From Pisaster brevispinus (lineage: Eukaryota; Echinodermata; Asteroidea; Forcipulatida; Asteriidae), in NCBI GenBank assembly GCA_023634235.1, contig JAMKCF010000003.1, positions 20,120,742 through 20,184,741 on the forward strand: a stretch of 64,000 bases of DNA. Direction: 5' to 3'. Under the pieces are notes generated by a model. The model was not told where the DNA came from. It did no database searches and saw only the letters and a list, made by a program, of their open reading frames with translations. The position numbers and the translations under genes are program-made. Positions 1 to 33,300 of this stretch are shown piece after piece; position 1 is the first letter of the stretch, and each line of letters begins with the position of its first letter.

Positions 1-1475
1 TAAACAGTGTTTTCTGATTTGTGTGACACTAAGGAAAGACATGCATCCCTGTATTGATGACCAAACTTGTCAGAGTTCACTCTACAGTACAAAAGCTGCC
101 AATTACTTTAATATAGGGATATAACATTACAATGACAATAAAATGACAAAGTAATAGTGTGTAAAGAAAAAATGAGAAATTTTGGGGCTATTTTTACTGT
201 CGTGTTAATAATTGTTTCCTGTGTAACATTTCCTAAACTTACATTTTTCATAATAAAACAAACAGTGGTGCATTGTGATCATATCATATCATTAGACCCC
301 TACTTGGTTTGGAATTTAATCAAACAGCATGGTATTTCCAGAGGTTGCAATTAAAGTTTAAACAGAATTTTGTGGTAGCCCCCAAAACAAGTAATTTCAA
401 GATTTTACTAGTAAGTCCTCAATTAAAAGTACATGTGTCCTGCACAAAAACAGTCTTATTTACATATTGAAATGTTGGTTGTGCTGGTAAAACCACAAGC
501 CTATGTATATAAGTAACAGTGTTAGTTTTTTACCCCCTCTTTTTTATTTTGGTAATGAAAATGCCCACTTGGAAGTATTTTACAGCTCTTTATTTATGTT
601 CGTGTACTATCTTTTATTTTTGGAAAAATATTATATTATGTTGACACTCTCATGGTAATTTTTTGCAATGTTTCTATCTCAGAAACCCAATTTAGCTCTG
701 CACATATAGATTTATACAGTACTTTCCTAACAACGTCAAACTTCTTATGCTAATACTGTTTTTGTTTTGTTTAATTTTGTATTTGCACATTTATTACAAC
801 TTTGGCAAAATTATTCCACAGAATGTTGCTTGTGAAAGTATTGTAATCAACCTTTAATATATAAACTTTCTATTGCAATATCATTTTTTGATAAATTAAA
901 AGAGTTTGAGTAAAAAAACATTTATTTTGGTCCACAAAATGTATCTGTTAAATAATTTACTTACTCCTTTAGCTCGCCATTTTTAGCCTCCTGTAAAACA
1001 ATATCAACTTTCTAGATTCTATATTTAGTTGAAACTCTATTTTTTTCATTATTCTAAATTCCGATTCAGACTACGATAATAACCTTGGTATCTGAGCTGT
1101 AGGTCGATGAATCATGGGTTACGGTACTTCTAAACTTTTCAGATGATGACGACGTCAATTCCTAAGAACAAACAAATACATGTACATGTTTAAATTTGAC
1201 ATATGAACAAAATAATTTTTGGCAAATAATATACATTATAAATGTGACATATAAAGGACACTTGATTTGAACTGACCTATCACAAAATGATTTCACATGA
1301 GCTGAACACAGGAATAGTCTCCTAAGTAAATATGTCATGTGTGTGAATTGTACACTTTCAAGAAATTACGACATGATATTCAGTATCTATGTAATGCTTT
1401 TCAATCAAATTTAATTAGTAAAAATGTTGTTTTAGAAGAATAGATGGTTAGGAATATTAAATAATTAACATCTAC
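1..1475. other. AT-rich non-coding DNA (presumed SERCA intron)
   Basis: I see nothing here beyond AT-rich sequence and short open frames with no family resemblance. It is assigned to the SERCA 5' intron only because the first visible SERCA exon starts mid-protein. Confidence 0.5.
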
Positions 1476-1598
1476 CTCATCAGATGAATCAATCAGATCA
1501 CTTGATTTTGTGGACAGTGTAGCAGACGCTGAAGACGTTGATGGTTTAGCTGATGACAGTACAGCTGTTCCTCTAGGTTCAAACATTTCCTTCAGCAT
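1476..1598 (-). CDS. Possible downstream exon of the THAP-type gene
   Basis: This 123-base open segment on the minus strand has an acceptor tttttgctag and a donor gag/gtagat. It encodes MLKEMFEPRGTAVLSSAKPS and a Ser/Thr-rich run ending in DSSDE. It lies in the same orientation as the THAP exon 735 bases away, but the phases do not match directly (phase 1 donor, phase 0 exon), so another exon would be needed between them. I do not recognise the sequence. It could be a chance open frame. Confidence 0.3.
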
Positions 1599-2332
1599 CT
1601 AGCAAAAATAAAATAGAACAATTTTTTTTATTCACCACACAAATCCATAACTTTATTTATGTGTTTTTATGGTTGTTATTTGTTTTTGTTTTGGAAAGAC
1701 ACTCAGTAATATATTTCACTCATTATATGACCAAGAAAGATCTTCCATTATAGTTCCATTAATACTGCCTGAGGCTACTGGCTAGTCAGTACCATTGGCA
1801 ACAGGAGGATACATATGACTATTATGAAAAGTTAGTTGCAAACATTGAACTTGAAGGAAACATTCCCCATGTATTGTATTTGTAACGATGACAGGATTAT
1901 TTAATTAAGGAAGGGATGTAATAAGCTACCCACTTCTATTTTACAGAGAGATATACAATGTATACAATGATGTAGTTATTGTTTATTGACCTGATGAACA
2001 CCATTTGACACCACCGATCAAAACATATATTATGTACACATTGCCGGTTGGTTTTGCCCAGTATCCGGACACGTCTTTCTTCCCGATCTCAATCTCATCT
2101 GATCGATCGTTTCATACATAATACAGCATGCAATAAATGCAAGACCACCATGAAATGTATCACATAAATAGGGCAAACACATATAAAGATTACCATGCAC
2201 ACGTCGAAGCCGCACTTCCTTGAAAACATGGGAAACTTTGGCTGGGGGCCGGTCCGATCATGCCCGCGCCTGCATGCTGCGGCCAGTCCCCACTTTCGTC
2301 CCACTTTACTGTTTCACCAACCACACACTCAC

Positions 2333-2719
2333 CCTTGTTCGCTCCAGTTTTTTCCCCTCCGTTCTGCCCTTTCACTCTGTGGCTTTTCATCTTGTTCCCC
2401 GACCACGATGTAGAAATATTAGGGGTCTTCAGTGTTGTTGGAACTGCACCAGTTTTCAGGGTAGTTTTAGGGGTGAATCCAAACCGTTGCTTGAGTTCGG
2501 TCGATGTATCCAAGCACAGAAGCAGTCGTCGGTGAATTGAAGTGCGTGCGATGCACATATCAACAAACACTTCGAAACGTTGAAGTTCGATCGCGTTGAG
2601 TTTACTAAACGTATCGATTGTCTCCTAATAACAGAATCTGCTGAAAATTTTAGGAAGCTGAGTTGAGGATTTTTAGTGCTGCTCCTTGTGCAGCCTCCAA
2701 CAGCACACGTTTTTGGCAT
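2333..2719 (-). pseudogene. THAP-domain exon, damaged
   Basis: Reading down from ATG at 2719 gives MPKTCAVGGC, SFLKF, RRQSIRLVN, ICASH and FTDDCF: the C-x4-C...C-x2-H zinc-binding pattern of the THAP DNA-binding domain (44 residues between the Cys pairs). The invariant Trp is Ser (TCG for TGG, one base). After FTDDCF the frame is lost; the rest of the domain, RFGFTPKTTLKTGAVPTTL, with the conserved AVPT motif, is in another frame, as expected from a one-base deletion near 2520-2545. A donor AAGG/GTGAGT (2333/2332) could end the exon. Two independent lesions suggest a pseudogene; a sequencing error could explain the frameshift but not the Trp loss. Confidence 0.68.
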
Positions 2720-2729
2720 TTTAAGTATT

Positions 2730-2880
2730 ATCCAGACCCTTTAGCAATGACATGTATCAGGACGTGTGATTCTCGACGGACCTTTCGCATTGCTCGCACA
2801 TTGCTGCAGCCGTGATTGCGCAACATCATCAACAACCTAGTCCACCCTGTGACGTCATGATCTTTCTAACCAATCAAACG
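2730..2880 (-). promoter_or_regulatory. Promoter-like region upstream of THAP exon
   Basis: This segment contains a perfect CRE TGACGTCA (2850-2857), a CCAAT box (2870-2874), and more CpG dinucleotides than the flanking AT-rich DNA. It lies about 130 bases upstream of the THAP start codon. The CRE is palindromic, so direction rests on the THAP exon alone. Confidence 0.4.
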
Positions 2881-4190
2881 CCCTCAACGGCGAAATGCTT
2901 TCAAGTTTTGCCAAATCCCCAATAATGACCCTTTTTTTTTATGCGATATTACAGACAAACTGTGAACCCAAATAACTTAACTTACTCATTAAATAGTAGT
3001 CTGATATAATGTCTGCAAGGTTTACAATCTTTTCTGCTTTCCCCAAAATCGCTCTAGTAACACTTTAAATGACAAGGATCTGTGTGGTATAATACAAAAG
3101 ACTTTGTCGGTTGCTTTTGCAACCTTGTGCAAAAATAGCATGAAATGAAAATAAAATGATATCACATTTTTCAAAAGGTCATTACCTCCAGGGGGAAACA
3201 TGCCAATGTATTTTTAGTGGCAGGGTTTCGCTTTTAATCTTGAGGTTGTTGACTCAGAATGAATCAAGTAAAAGCTTTCTTCATTGCCAGGGACACTATC
3301 AATTTGTATTAGTTTTTGGAATGTTAAAACATTGTTTCCCTCTTGTTTGCAAAGGCTGTTGGTATTCACTGCCCTTTTAGACACGTTTTGTTCCACCCCC
3401 AACTGCATGGATTGTGCTTTTTGTGTCAAATTTTGTCAATTTTTATTTTTTTTATTGAACCTCAGCATTCAGTCGTGATGTACATGTAGGGGCCTGTGGT
3501 TTAAATATCTCAGTTCCAATTTGTTTTCTTTTCTTTTTTTTCCCTTGCAAGTTGACTGACCTCTAAATTGACGATTTGTTTCACTATAAGTTTACAAATG
3601 GGTTGATCCAAGAATGTGTGGTTGGCTTATCATGAGATAAAGCAAATGTCTTGGGTCAGTGGTCAGAGTGTTAATGGATGCGCTGGGATAGATAGGGTAA
3701 GTAGATGGTGCAAGATCGATATCTTATCTGACTCTGAGTGACCGATGCATCTGCTGACCTCTGGCCTTCAAGTCTCGAAATTGTAGTCTCTTTTTTAAGT
3801 TTTGATAAAAACCAGTTGATGTTTTTTTTTTTTCTCCACGAAAAGAAAATAAAGCAAATAGATTACATTATTCAGAAAATCTCTCCCCTCCGACATGTCT
3901 GATAACCTACAAACACATTCCAATGCCCATGCACACATAATTTGCTGAACGAAAACAAAGCCCTGCTATGTAATAGCCCACACCGCGAGCCACGCTTAAT
4001 CTGAGAATTCCCTTTTTCCCCAATTCAGAGCACACATTCTTTCTACTTATCAGGTGATTTTTATAGTCATAGTCAGATTCTTCCAAAATTTCAGAATCAG
4101 TTTTCACAAATTCAATCATGGACAAAGAACCAGCCAAAAATGTGAGCAGAATTTCCTCATCTTATTGCCAAAGACTGAAGTGATATAATA
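2881..4190. other. Non-coding DNA, nothing recognised
   Basis: AT-rich sequence with T runs. I see no exon, tRNA or clear repeat before snoRNA candidate 1. Confidence 0.5.
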
Positions 4191-4278
4191 CTGTTGCCCA
4201 TGATGAACCTCCCTTCAGATTATTGTTCCTTTATTGGAACCTGCTGAAGAGTCTTAATTCCTCGTTCTGAGGCTGCAG
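4191..4278 (+). ncRNA. C/D box snoRNA candidate 1 (subfamily A)
   Basis: The C box is ATGATGA (4200-4206) and the D box CTGA (4267-4270). A terminal stem of eight pairs with one mismatch joins 4191-4198 to 4271-4278. The guide AATTCCTCGTT (4256-4266) abuts the D box and is complementary to 18S rRNA AACGAGGAATT. The internal hairpin is GTTCC/GGAAC. It lies in the presumed 5' intron of SERCA, sense strand, about 5.2 kb before the first visible exon. Role, if expressed: guiding 2'-O-methylation of 18S rRNA with fibrillarin in the nucleolus. Confidence 0.78.
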
Positions 4279-5512
4279 TGTTTTGTAGACTTGTGCTAGT
4301 TTGAAAATGAAAGAGATCTGTAGAGTTTAGATCGTGTCACATTAGAGTGATCTTGCATGCTAAGGGGGCATTTCCCGGCAGGCAAAGCACAACACAAGTT
4401 TTACACGTTTAAGAAAGAATATATTTCCTTATATCAACAATCAATACAAATCATGATTTCCATGATAGGCAGGTCAGCGGTAGCCCCCATCCTGCTGATG
4501 GACGCTGCCCCTTAACCATAGCATTGCAAGAGTCTTGCTAACTTGCCTTCCTGTTTTGCAACATTTTCACTGTGTAGTGGATGATGCAACAATCACATCA
4601 ATCACATGCAGTGAATGTATGTACGCTTCCAAAACATTCTCAGCTGTACAGTTCTTTGTATAATAGCTTGTATGAAATTGGGAACAGGTCCATTGGGATG
4701 GAGTTAAGGCTCTGCTTGTGATCACCATTGTCTAGTTATTATTATTATTATTCTCATTAACATTACTACCCATTATTGAAAGAGCAGTGATGCATGTTAT
4801 TGATGCTGCCCTGATCTTAGTCCATCTAATAACAAATGTCAGAATTTGTAATGCATTGACCATGATGCATTGAATTCCATTAAGAGGAACCCGAATAAAG
4901 TTTTAGAGATCCCATTTATTTGGCCTAAGTATTTTTATCTTCAATACTTGGCCTTTGCAGTTGAGCCTTTAACAATACAGTAATCTTTTTAATTTTGGAA
5001 ATGAAAATTTACAAATGCTGAAACAGTTGATGATATTGTCTCATTTTGAAGAGAAATTGTGGGAGTTTTATAACTTATAACAGGGATTTTAGCATTGTTA
5101 TTTTTTATTTGAAGTGGACTTGATTCACTTTTATGCACAGTTTATGTGACAAACTTGTATCATTGAAAGAAAAAAAAACCCACACTCAAATGTTTGTCAA
5201 CCCGGTAAATGAAGGATTTTTTTCCTTTCTCCCATTGTTCAAACCTGGTTTTTAAGCAACATCTCCATAAGCAGAGGAAGTTATTCGTAGTCTGTCATAC
5301 CATCTGGACCTATATTATTAAAGTCCTTGGTGTCGGCGTATAGAAACGCTTATGTTTTTGACCCGGTAAATCAATCTTTGATCTCCGCTTGTTTGGAAAT
5401 AGTTCCCTTTTCCAAATAACTTCTTTGTGGGGTTCAAGTTAAACAACGACTAAAACTTTGTGGAGAAGCTTTTTTCCATGCATTAAAGATCCCACAAGGG
5501 CTTCTGCGTAGA

Positions 5513-6030
5513 TCACACACACACACACACACCCAAGTATGTAATGGCCTCCAGTCGTCGGTCGTACATTCTTTTTGTTCAACTTGTTTGGTCGAGACAA
5601 ACGTGCACCCCATTTTTTCCCCTTTGTGATAGCAATCTTGGACCTATTGTCCCTTTTGTTTGAAGTCCTCGATTTGAATGTCTACACAAGGACACACATA
5701 GTTTTTCTTCTTTTTTTTACATCACTGTGGAGACATCTTTTGTTCTTTAATTTGTACATATTAATACATGTACTTCACATCCTCCCATAAACTTTGTACC
5801 CATTTAGAATTCCCCTATGGAGACCTTTTCTACCCCCCTTTTTTTTTGTCTCGGTCTCCTCAAGGTAGCGAATACTAAAACACACCTATTGTCCCTCATT
5901 TGTTTGCACTTTTTGCCAACAGCTCCCGTTGGTTTTGTACACACTTTCCAACTTGGGACCTTTATTCTACTGGGGACCCTATCTCTTTTGTTATAGGTCC
6001 CTGGTTTGAATGTGTATATTCACACACAAA
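5513..6030 (+). repeat. GGGACC-type interspersed repeat, copy 1
   Basis: It begins with an (AC)n tract and carries the family words CTATTGTCCCT, CAACAGCTCC, TTGGTTTTGTACAC, GGGGACCCTAT and TTGTTATAGGTCCC. The same words in the same order occur at 16895-17250, and inverted at 40117-40296 and 40462-40680. It is flanked by a TGGAGACC...GGTCTCC block also seen at 55430-55485. I do not recognise the element, and no coding capacity is visible. Confidence 0.7.
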
Positions 6031-7336
6031 ATCCAATATAAATATCAACATCAAAAACATTTATTTATTATTATTATTTTTTTTTTTTTAACCAAAATGC
6101 TTTTTAAATACCAATGTACGATTTGTTTGTACATTATGATAGTATAACTTGATATGCGGTGGACAGATCAGCATCACTAATACCTCCCAGAAGCTAGTGC
6201 TTTTTTCTCATATTCACAAAGCTAACCTCCGGGGCGCTTCTCTTCCACCATGAGCATTCAAGCTGGAGTACCTCCGTGAGAGGTTAACCAGTTTGACATC
6301 GAACTTTCCTCCCGAATCTTACATCAATTATTTTGTTTCACCCAGGGCATCTTCGATGGAATTATATTACACGTGCACTCAAGAAGGTTGATGGTTAGAG
6401 ATACATTAGTTTCCGATGAAGCAACAGTTTTTGTTTATGATCCCCACTGATGATCCATTATCAGTTAACGCTAACAAACACTATCAGCTGTTCCCTTGTG
6501 GTATTCTTCAACTGTCCACCACCCTTGCCATTTGCCCCCGCCGGAGTACCCATTGCCCTGGCAAGCCAGCACTAATAATAGCACCTGTAGGTATTAGATT
6601 GCCGTCATCAAACGTCATAGCGGGTACGATGATACCAGGGATGGGACCAGCCCTCCCGTTGGCAAGACCCCAAGACTATTAGCTTTTCACCCTCAGTGAA
6701 GCACGCCGATGCCGGCAGCCGGTTGGAATTCCGATGGCGGGCCAGCTGATTGCAGGGGTTGTAGGCAGGAGAAATTGACGTCTGTCTACAGATGACAACT
6801 GTCCTAATCAGAGGCATACTACTTTATGTCAGGCAGTTGAATCGGTCTCACTGTATTTGCTTACATTCGACGGCAGTTGTGAAATTATTGCAGCCGTTGC
6901 AATGCCTGAGTGTATGATGTAGTGAGGGATTTATGACTGGTGCGTGAGTTTTACCCTGTAAACTTATCACAAGTCATTTCCTCAACAATCTTTGCTGAAG
7001 GGCAGATCACAAAATGGAAACTTCGAAAGTGTCTTGCAAAAAGAAAACAAAAGAGTATTTAACATGTTTAATGAGGCAAATCAAACTTTTTTTAATTTAT
7101 TAATTTTTTGTGTATCTTTACTACAGGTGCATAATGTTTTATAGCTTGTAAAATGGCTACCCTAAAATTTATTGCAGAGGGTTTACAGTTGGAATTGTCC
7201 CCCCCCCCCCCCCCGACAGAGATTGGATATTGTCTAAACAATAAAAATGGAGGTCGTTTTAGTCCACCATGTTTGTGTACATGTACATGTTTATCAAGGA
7301 TGACTGAGGCAGATTGTACATTTCTAGTTATAATAA
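6031..7336. other. Non-coding DNA, nothing recognised
   Basis: An A/T-rich start, then a GC-richer patch at 6520-6830 with open frames on both strands that match nothing I know. A run of about 16 C lies near 7200. I specifically looked for SERCA N-terminal exons here and found none. Confidence 0.4.
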
Positions 7337-7513
7337 TAGACCTTATGCATTGACGTCATACAACTGCCATCTTTGAGGTAAAATGATGATGAAACAATGG
7401 AAAACATGCAGATTGTTATGTGTGGCTCACAGGACTGGCCAATGAACAACATCCTTTTGACCTCTAGGCAAGGGGAACCCTACTCAAATGACACCATATG
7501 CATTTAAGGTCTA
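7337..7513. mobile_element. MITE-like inverted-repeat element, TAGACCTT family
   Basis: The ends are TAGACCTTATGCAT and ATGCATTTAAGGTCTA, followed inward by TGACGTCAT and ATGACACCAT. Internal CCTTTTGACCTCTAGGCAAG and CTGGCCAATGAACAAC match the element at 49719-50093 in inverted orientation. It is non-coding, so it would depend on a transposase elsewhere. Confidence 0.7.
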
Positions 7514-7514
7514 T

Positions 7515-7575
7515 AATGGGCATTTGTAGAGCGCTCTGATACTGGGTACCACAGCGCTTTATAAGAAAACAGTAC
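7515..7575 (+). repeat. Fragment with AGCGC motifs typical of CR1/L2-type tails
   Basis: ATTTGTAGAGCGCTC and ACAGCGCTTTATAA resemble the 3' tails shared by L2/CR1-type LINEs and the SINEs they mobilise; a similar tail ends the SINE at 48822-49146. It is short, so the call is tentative. Confidence 0.35.
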
Positions 7576-7929
7576 ATTAAGCGAAGCAAATAAAGACACA
7601 AATAATGGGGAAAGACAGTCACTTAGCAATCACCCATTGAATAGGAAACTTTCCAGTGTACTTGTTTCCCAGAAAGTAAAGAGTTAAGAAAATGAATCAT
7701 TTATCCCACTGTTCTAATTTGTCCAGAGGTGGTGAATATGGGAAATTTTATTTGCAAGAGATAGAGACTACAAGAAAAAAATAGATTTAGTTTTATAAAA
7801 GATTTCCATCGAAATCTTTCTTCTAAAGAGGCAGTCTTCTCATGTCTTAAGTTGAATACTTGATCAAAAGACAGTAAACTAAATATGTGACGCCACACGC
7901 CAAAATCAGGTACTTCGCAGAAAAAGTGG

Positions 7930-8890
7930 AGTCAACCAAAACATCCGACATCAATATGATTTAATTTCTTAAACATTCTATATGTTGCGGAATACTCTAA
8001 AGGCCCTAATTAGGTGGTATTTGAAAGCTCTCATTCTCATCTATTTGCTAAGCAAATAAATAAAACCAGTTTGGAGTTTGGGCAGGAAGTGCCTGGGTTT
8101 AGAATGGATCGTCACAAATGTTTCCCTTAGACAAGAAGAAAAGAGAAAAAGACAAGATTCTCCTTGGAAAGTCAGACGTCTCAGATGTTCACACACCCCC
8201 CCCTCCCATTCCTTCAAGGCTTTTGTACGTGATAGCATTCTGCTAGGCTTGTCATCAGCTCCACATCACAGCGACTGCTTATAATCTCCCGCATGCCGTT
8301 CTGTGCATTTTCCCCTCTCAGCTGTTTATTTATGGAGACTCATCAAAGTAATTTATACCATCTTGGGCTTTACAAAGCACGAAAATCTTTTTTTGAAAAA
8401 ATATTTGAAGATACAACGTGTCATCCTTTGATTTTGATTGCTTTCGTATGGAAATATTTGAGAAGCCTGAAAATGTCATATTAAACACGTACTCTTGAGC
8501 TCATCATAAGCTTCTCCCTGCAAATTAACCAGGGAATTTGTTTTCTAGTTGTAGTGTAAAGAGTAGTCTCAGTAATGTTTGTTTAGTCTTGTTTTGTATG
8601 TGTGCCTCCCCAGCTCAAGGGAGTTTGCCTCCATTTTTACCCAGGAAATAAATGTAATCAAGCAATATTTACTTCACCCTCTGATTTATCAAATATACAA
8701 ATTTTTTCCCACTGTAACTTGCAAGCATGATATTCTTCCTACCTCCTAATCTGTTTTTTGTTTTTTCCCACAGAAGAATCTGAAAAATCATTATTTAATA
8801 ACCTTAAAAGTCTATTAAAGCCTTGGTACTATACATGTAGGCCAGCCCTTGTACTCAATACAAATGTCAAGTACTTTTTCCAAGAGCCAA
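7930..8890 (+). repeat. Old interspersed repeat, copy 1
   Basis: Segments 7930-8130 and 8765-8890 resemble 27690-27870 and 28108-28235 in the same order and orientation (for example TTCTAAACATTCTATA-like, CAGGAAGT...GGAT/GAGCGTCAC and CTTGTACTC...CAAGAGCCAA words). Divergence is high. No coding capacity is visible. Confidence 0.5.
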
Positions 8891-8904
8891 ACAAGGGCGA
8901 TCCC

Positions 8905-8950
8905 CCAAAATGAATAAATAATAAATAAATAAATAAAATACAATTAAATA
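8905..8950. repeat. AAAT-rich microsatellite
   Basis: ATAAATAAATAAATAAAATA-type tract, imperfect. The surrounding ~150 bases are also almost pure A/T. Confidence 0.8.
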
Positions 8951-9422
8951 ATGAATAGGAAATAATAAATCAATAATAAAAACATAAATAATTAGAAATT
9001 TAAAAAAATGAATAAAATAACTATATCAAGTAAACAAACCAATCTATGTAAATGACAAATATTTTTTTTTTTAAACTGTTCCTTTAGTATGCTTTCAAAT
9101 TTGTCTTACTGTTGAGAAAAGTTTAGTGAAGTGTTTTATTCTACTTATTTTTCCCCCTGGTTGTTTGTTCTTTTTTTCCCCCTGGTTAAAAAAAAAAATC
9201 TTTATTTTTTCTTCTTCTTTTTAACGGAAAACTTTTAATTTCTATACTGAGATGAACATTTTTCTTGACAAGTGGATTGTAAAAATAAAAATTTTTCTCC
9301 GTTGCATATCGTTTTACTTAACTCTATTTCCTTAACAAGGTTATTATTCTTATGAGTTTTTCTCAGTTGTTACAGCAGGCTGTTAATCTTTCTTTTTTTT
9401 CCTTTTTCCCCGGTTAAACTAA

Positions 9423-29955
<20,533 letters not shown>

Positions 29956-32900
29956 ATGTTGTTTTTTAATTAAATCTCACACTAGTTTTTTTTATTGTAA
30001 TTATTATTATTTTTATTTTTTTCTCTCCGATTATTATTACTTTTGTGTCCCCTCATTGGTCTCTTGCCGCTGCCTTCTTAACTCACATCACTTTGTATTT
30101 GTCAGTTTTCATGGGTGCGTGCATGTTTGTGGGTGAGGCTCTTATTGTGGCGGGATGAACTCTGTCAGGGCTGTTGCTTATCACAAAGAATCGCCAGAAA
30201 TTGACCCCCAAAAAATTGACAAAACACTCGGCAAAACGTGAATTCTAGAGCAATTCTGCCTTGATAGACACTAAGGTGTTTATGAGACTGAGTCATATTC
30301 ACTATGTATATACTTAGTCTGGATAAAAAGAAATTTGGGTATAAAATTGACATGTAAATAATTTTTGCCATGAATTTTAAGGTAATTTTTTTGCTTCACT
30401 AAATACTTTTTGCAAGAGAAGAAAAAAAATGTTCAGTGAATTATTTTTGGCTCCTTTCGTACTGGTGATATGAATTTGTTTTAAAATGTGCGGTTTACTG
30501 GTGGTCTTAGCGCCCTCTGTTGAAGTCGTGCTGCAATAATAATCTCACCCACAGATGCACACTACTAGCAGCTGAGGCCAAAGAACCTGACGCATTTGGT
30601 GTGCACTGATGCTCGCTTAATTTATGATTTTTGAGTCTCTCTGCATGGAGGTGTGGTTTGTTTGTTTTTGTTTTTTCTATCTAATTTTGGTAGACTGACA
30701 ACGGAAATGGCCACCATACACCCAGTAGACAGAGCACCTAATCCCGTTGTCATATCGCTGTGACTGTAATAAGGCAGGGTACAAGACTTTGTGAATGCAA
30801 AACAAACGAAAAGAAAGCGAAAGAATGCAAAATCTTTATGATTCAAAAAATCTGTTAATCTGTTAAACTCTCTAACAATATCTTTCCTTCCTTGCATCAA
30901 GTTGAGCATGGTACATTTGGTAATGAATGCTTTTTTGCAACAATTGTTTCCATCTTTCCCAGAACGTTGTTTTGAAAATTACTATGTCATTCACTCTGCC
31001 TTGTATTCCTCCATTCCACTGTCATTCTTTACGGTGCACGATAGAGATGTCACACTGCATTCCTTTTTTTACGTTTGTAGTAGTTGTAGCTAACAGTTCG
31101 TCGATCGAGGCCCAGCAGCTGTGATCGATGACTAATAACAGACACATCTTTGTTCCTGTAGATCATGTGAATTTAGAAGTCAGATTAGATTTAGTTGTCA
31201 GTGGGGTGGGGGGGGGGGAACCGTGGGCAAAATTCCGAAGACAATTCTTTAAATAAAAAGGTCTTAGTCCTAAGGAAGATTACCCTCCTCTTTCTCAAAA
31301 GTAACATAAAAGACAGGTTTTGTTTTTTTGTTTTTTTCTCACAACCCTGCCCCCTCCCCCCCCCCCAAAAAAGAATTTAATCAAAAACAAAAACAAAAAC
31401 CACCAAGCTTTACTTTCATGTTTCATGTATACTTAAGTAAAAGTGTAGCATTTCCCTTAAGGCTTACAGGATGAGGAAGTGAGAGTTTTTCAAAATTGGC
31501 AGGCATACGAAAAGGACCAGAAACGATGCAAGGGCCAAAATATTAGCTATTAAGTGAAGACCTTGAATCCCCAGTTTGTGGATGAGAGCCAAAGATATCC
31601 TGAAGCTCTTAAATCTATCAATTAGGACCAACTCGTCTCATATATTGTATATGTAGTAGTAACAGGCTAGTAGTTGTGTGAAAATGTCAACATTCCTCTT
31701 ATGAAAAAAAGTTTGAATAATCCCCTCCCCTTTCCCCACTCCTTTTATTCATTCACCAATGTGTAGCAAAATAAAAATGTTTCTATGCACTTGACATTTC
31801 TAAGGTTATTTTAGATTTGTTATTTTTCTGGTGTGAGATTCCATAGAAAGTCCATAGTAAGGGTGATACCTTTTTTTCACTAGTGTTGGCACTTTCAATT
31901 TTTATGGTAAACGAATCTTTCAGGTTTATAGACAGTCAAGGTTGGTTTGGATTAGGTTGAATATGATGAACAGCCCCGCCCATACCTTTGAAATAAAATT
32001 GTAGAAATTGTCCTAGCTTGCATGTTTCTTCGCCTGGATATTTGAAAGGGGAAAAGGCACGAAATATATATCATATTTGGAAATTTGAATTTAATATATA
32101 TGTATCATAAGTACAAATGGGTTCTTCTCCAGAGACTGCTTATTGGTGATTGTTATTTATTATGAATTATGGTATCATTTTTAGTATTTTTTTTTTCTTC
32201 TTGCAGTTGTGATTAACATGATTAATTGTAAATGTTTCCATTCAGTTTTTTTAGAAAGGTACATGTCGTGATTTAAAAAATTGAAACAAGCAACTTTATT
32301 GTTCTAATACCACAAAACAAACAAAAGTGAATGAAGAAGTGAATTAACAATAGCATCTTGTGTTGTGAGGTAGTCATAAAAATGGTTGGGTTTTGGGTTG
32401 GTTTTTTTTTTCATTAGAATGTTTTGTACCGGTAGGCCAGTCCTTTCCAGATTCTAATCACGTTCAACCATGACGCCCAGCTTGATAATATTTGATTTAA
32501 CTGTTTGCCATTTGTTGTTCATATCGTGATTTTATTGATAATAAACATAATTGTATGTTTTTAAGTACCTACACCCTGTTCTCTAACCGCATTGTCCAGT
32601 TCATATTTTGTTCAGTATAACAAGTTAACATTACCCCCCTGTATACAAGGGCACCATTTTTCAACGAGACAGCCAAGCTAGTAGAACTTGCACAACTGAT
32701 CATGTCAATCAAATGTTTTAAAACAATCACATTTTTCATTACCTTTTTTTTCACTGCTTGTAAAGACCAAATCAAAACAAATCTAAGCCCTCAAAACATG
32801 CTAAACTTTCCAGTATTGGAGCAAGCTCTAATACTGGCCAAGCTACGCTTTCTACTCAAGTTGAAAAAAGCTTTGACACCGATTTGAAACTGATTGTTTA

Positions 32901-33300
32901 AAAAAAAAGGGAAAAAAAGGTGAAAATAATCATTTTTGGATTCATTATTTTTGGATGGGTTGTTTTCAACCGTTGACCCCATATGTTGTTTGTCTCAGCT
33001 GACTCAATAAACAATCGGGGAATTAATTTCTCATTTACTCACCTTCCTTAAAAACAGACCTCAAAACTCCATCTCACTTTGTTTAATTTTCTGATCCAGT
33101 TCTGCACCTAATTAAAAATGTTATGTGGACTTTTATTCAGTTTAGCCACTAATATTATGTGCCGTTCCACAGATCTTGCAAAAATTTGTCATTTGCTGTT
33201 CGTTTTTTTGAGGCCATCATACGTGGTTCCTCAAGTGCATATTGAATATGTTTAGGGAATCTGGCATCATGATGCAGGCATCAGTCTATGTTCATCAAGG
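29956..33300 (+). other. SERCA 3' UTR and downstream non-coding DNA
   Basis: No further exon is certain. Several AATAAA hexamers occur (for example 31252 and about 31769), so the 3' end cannot be fixed. A pyrimidine-rich acceptor (ttgttcctgtag, ending 31161) could pair with the candidate donor at 29872 to make an alternative terminal exon beginning DHVNLEVR; this is a guess. G-run at 31203-31219. Confidence 0.4.

Noticed and set aside
6416..6817. Coding exon in the GC-richer patch
   Set aside because: Open frames on both strands give no recognisable domain, and no splice signals frame them convincingly.
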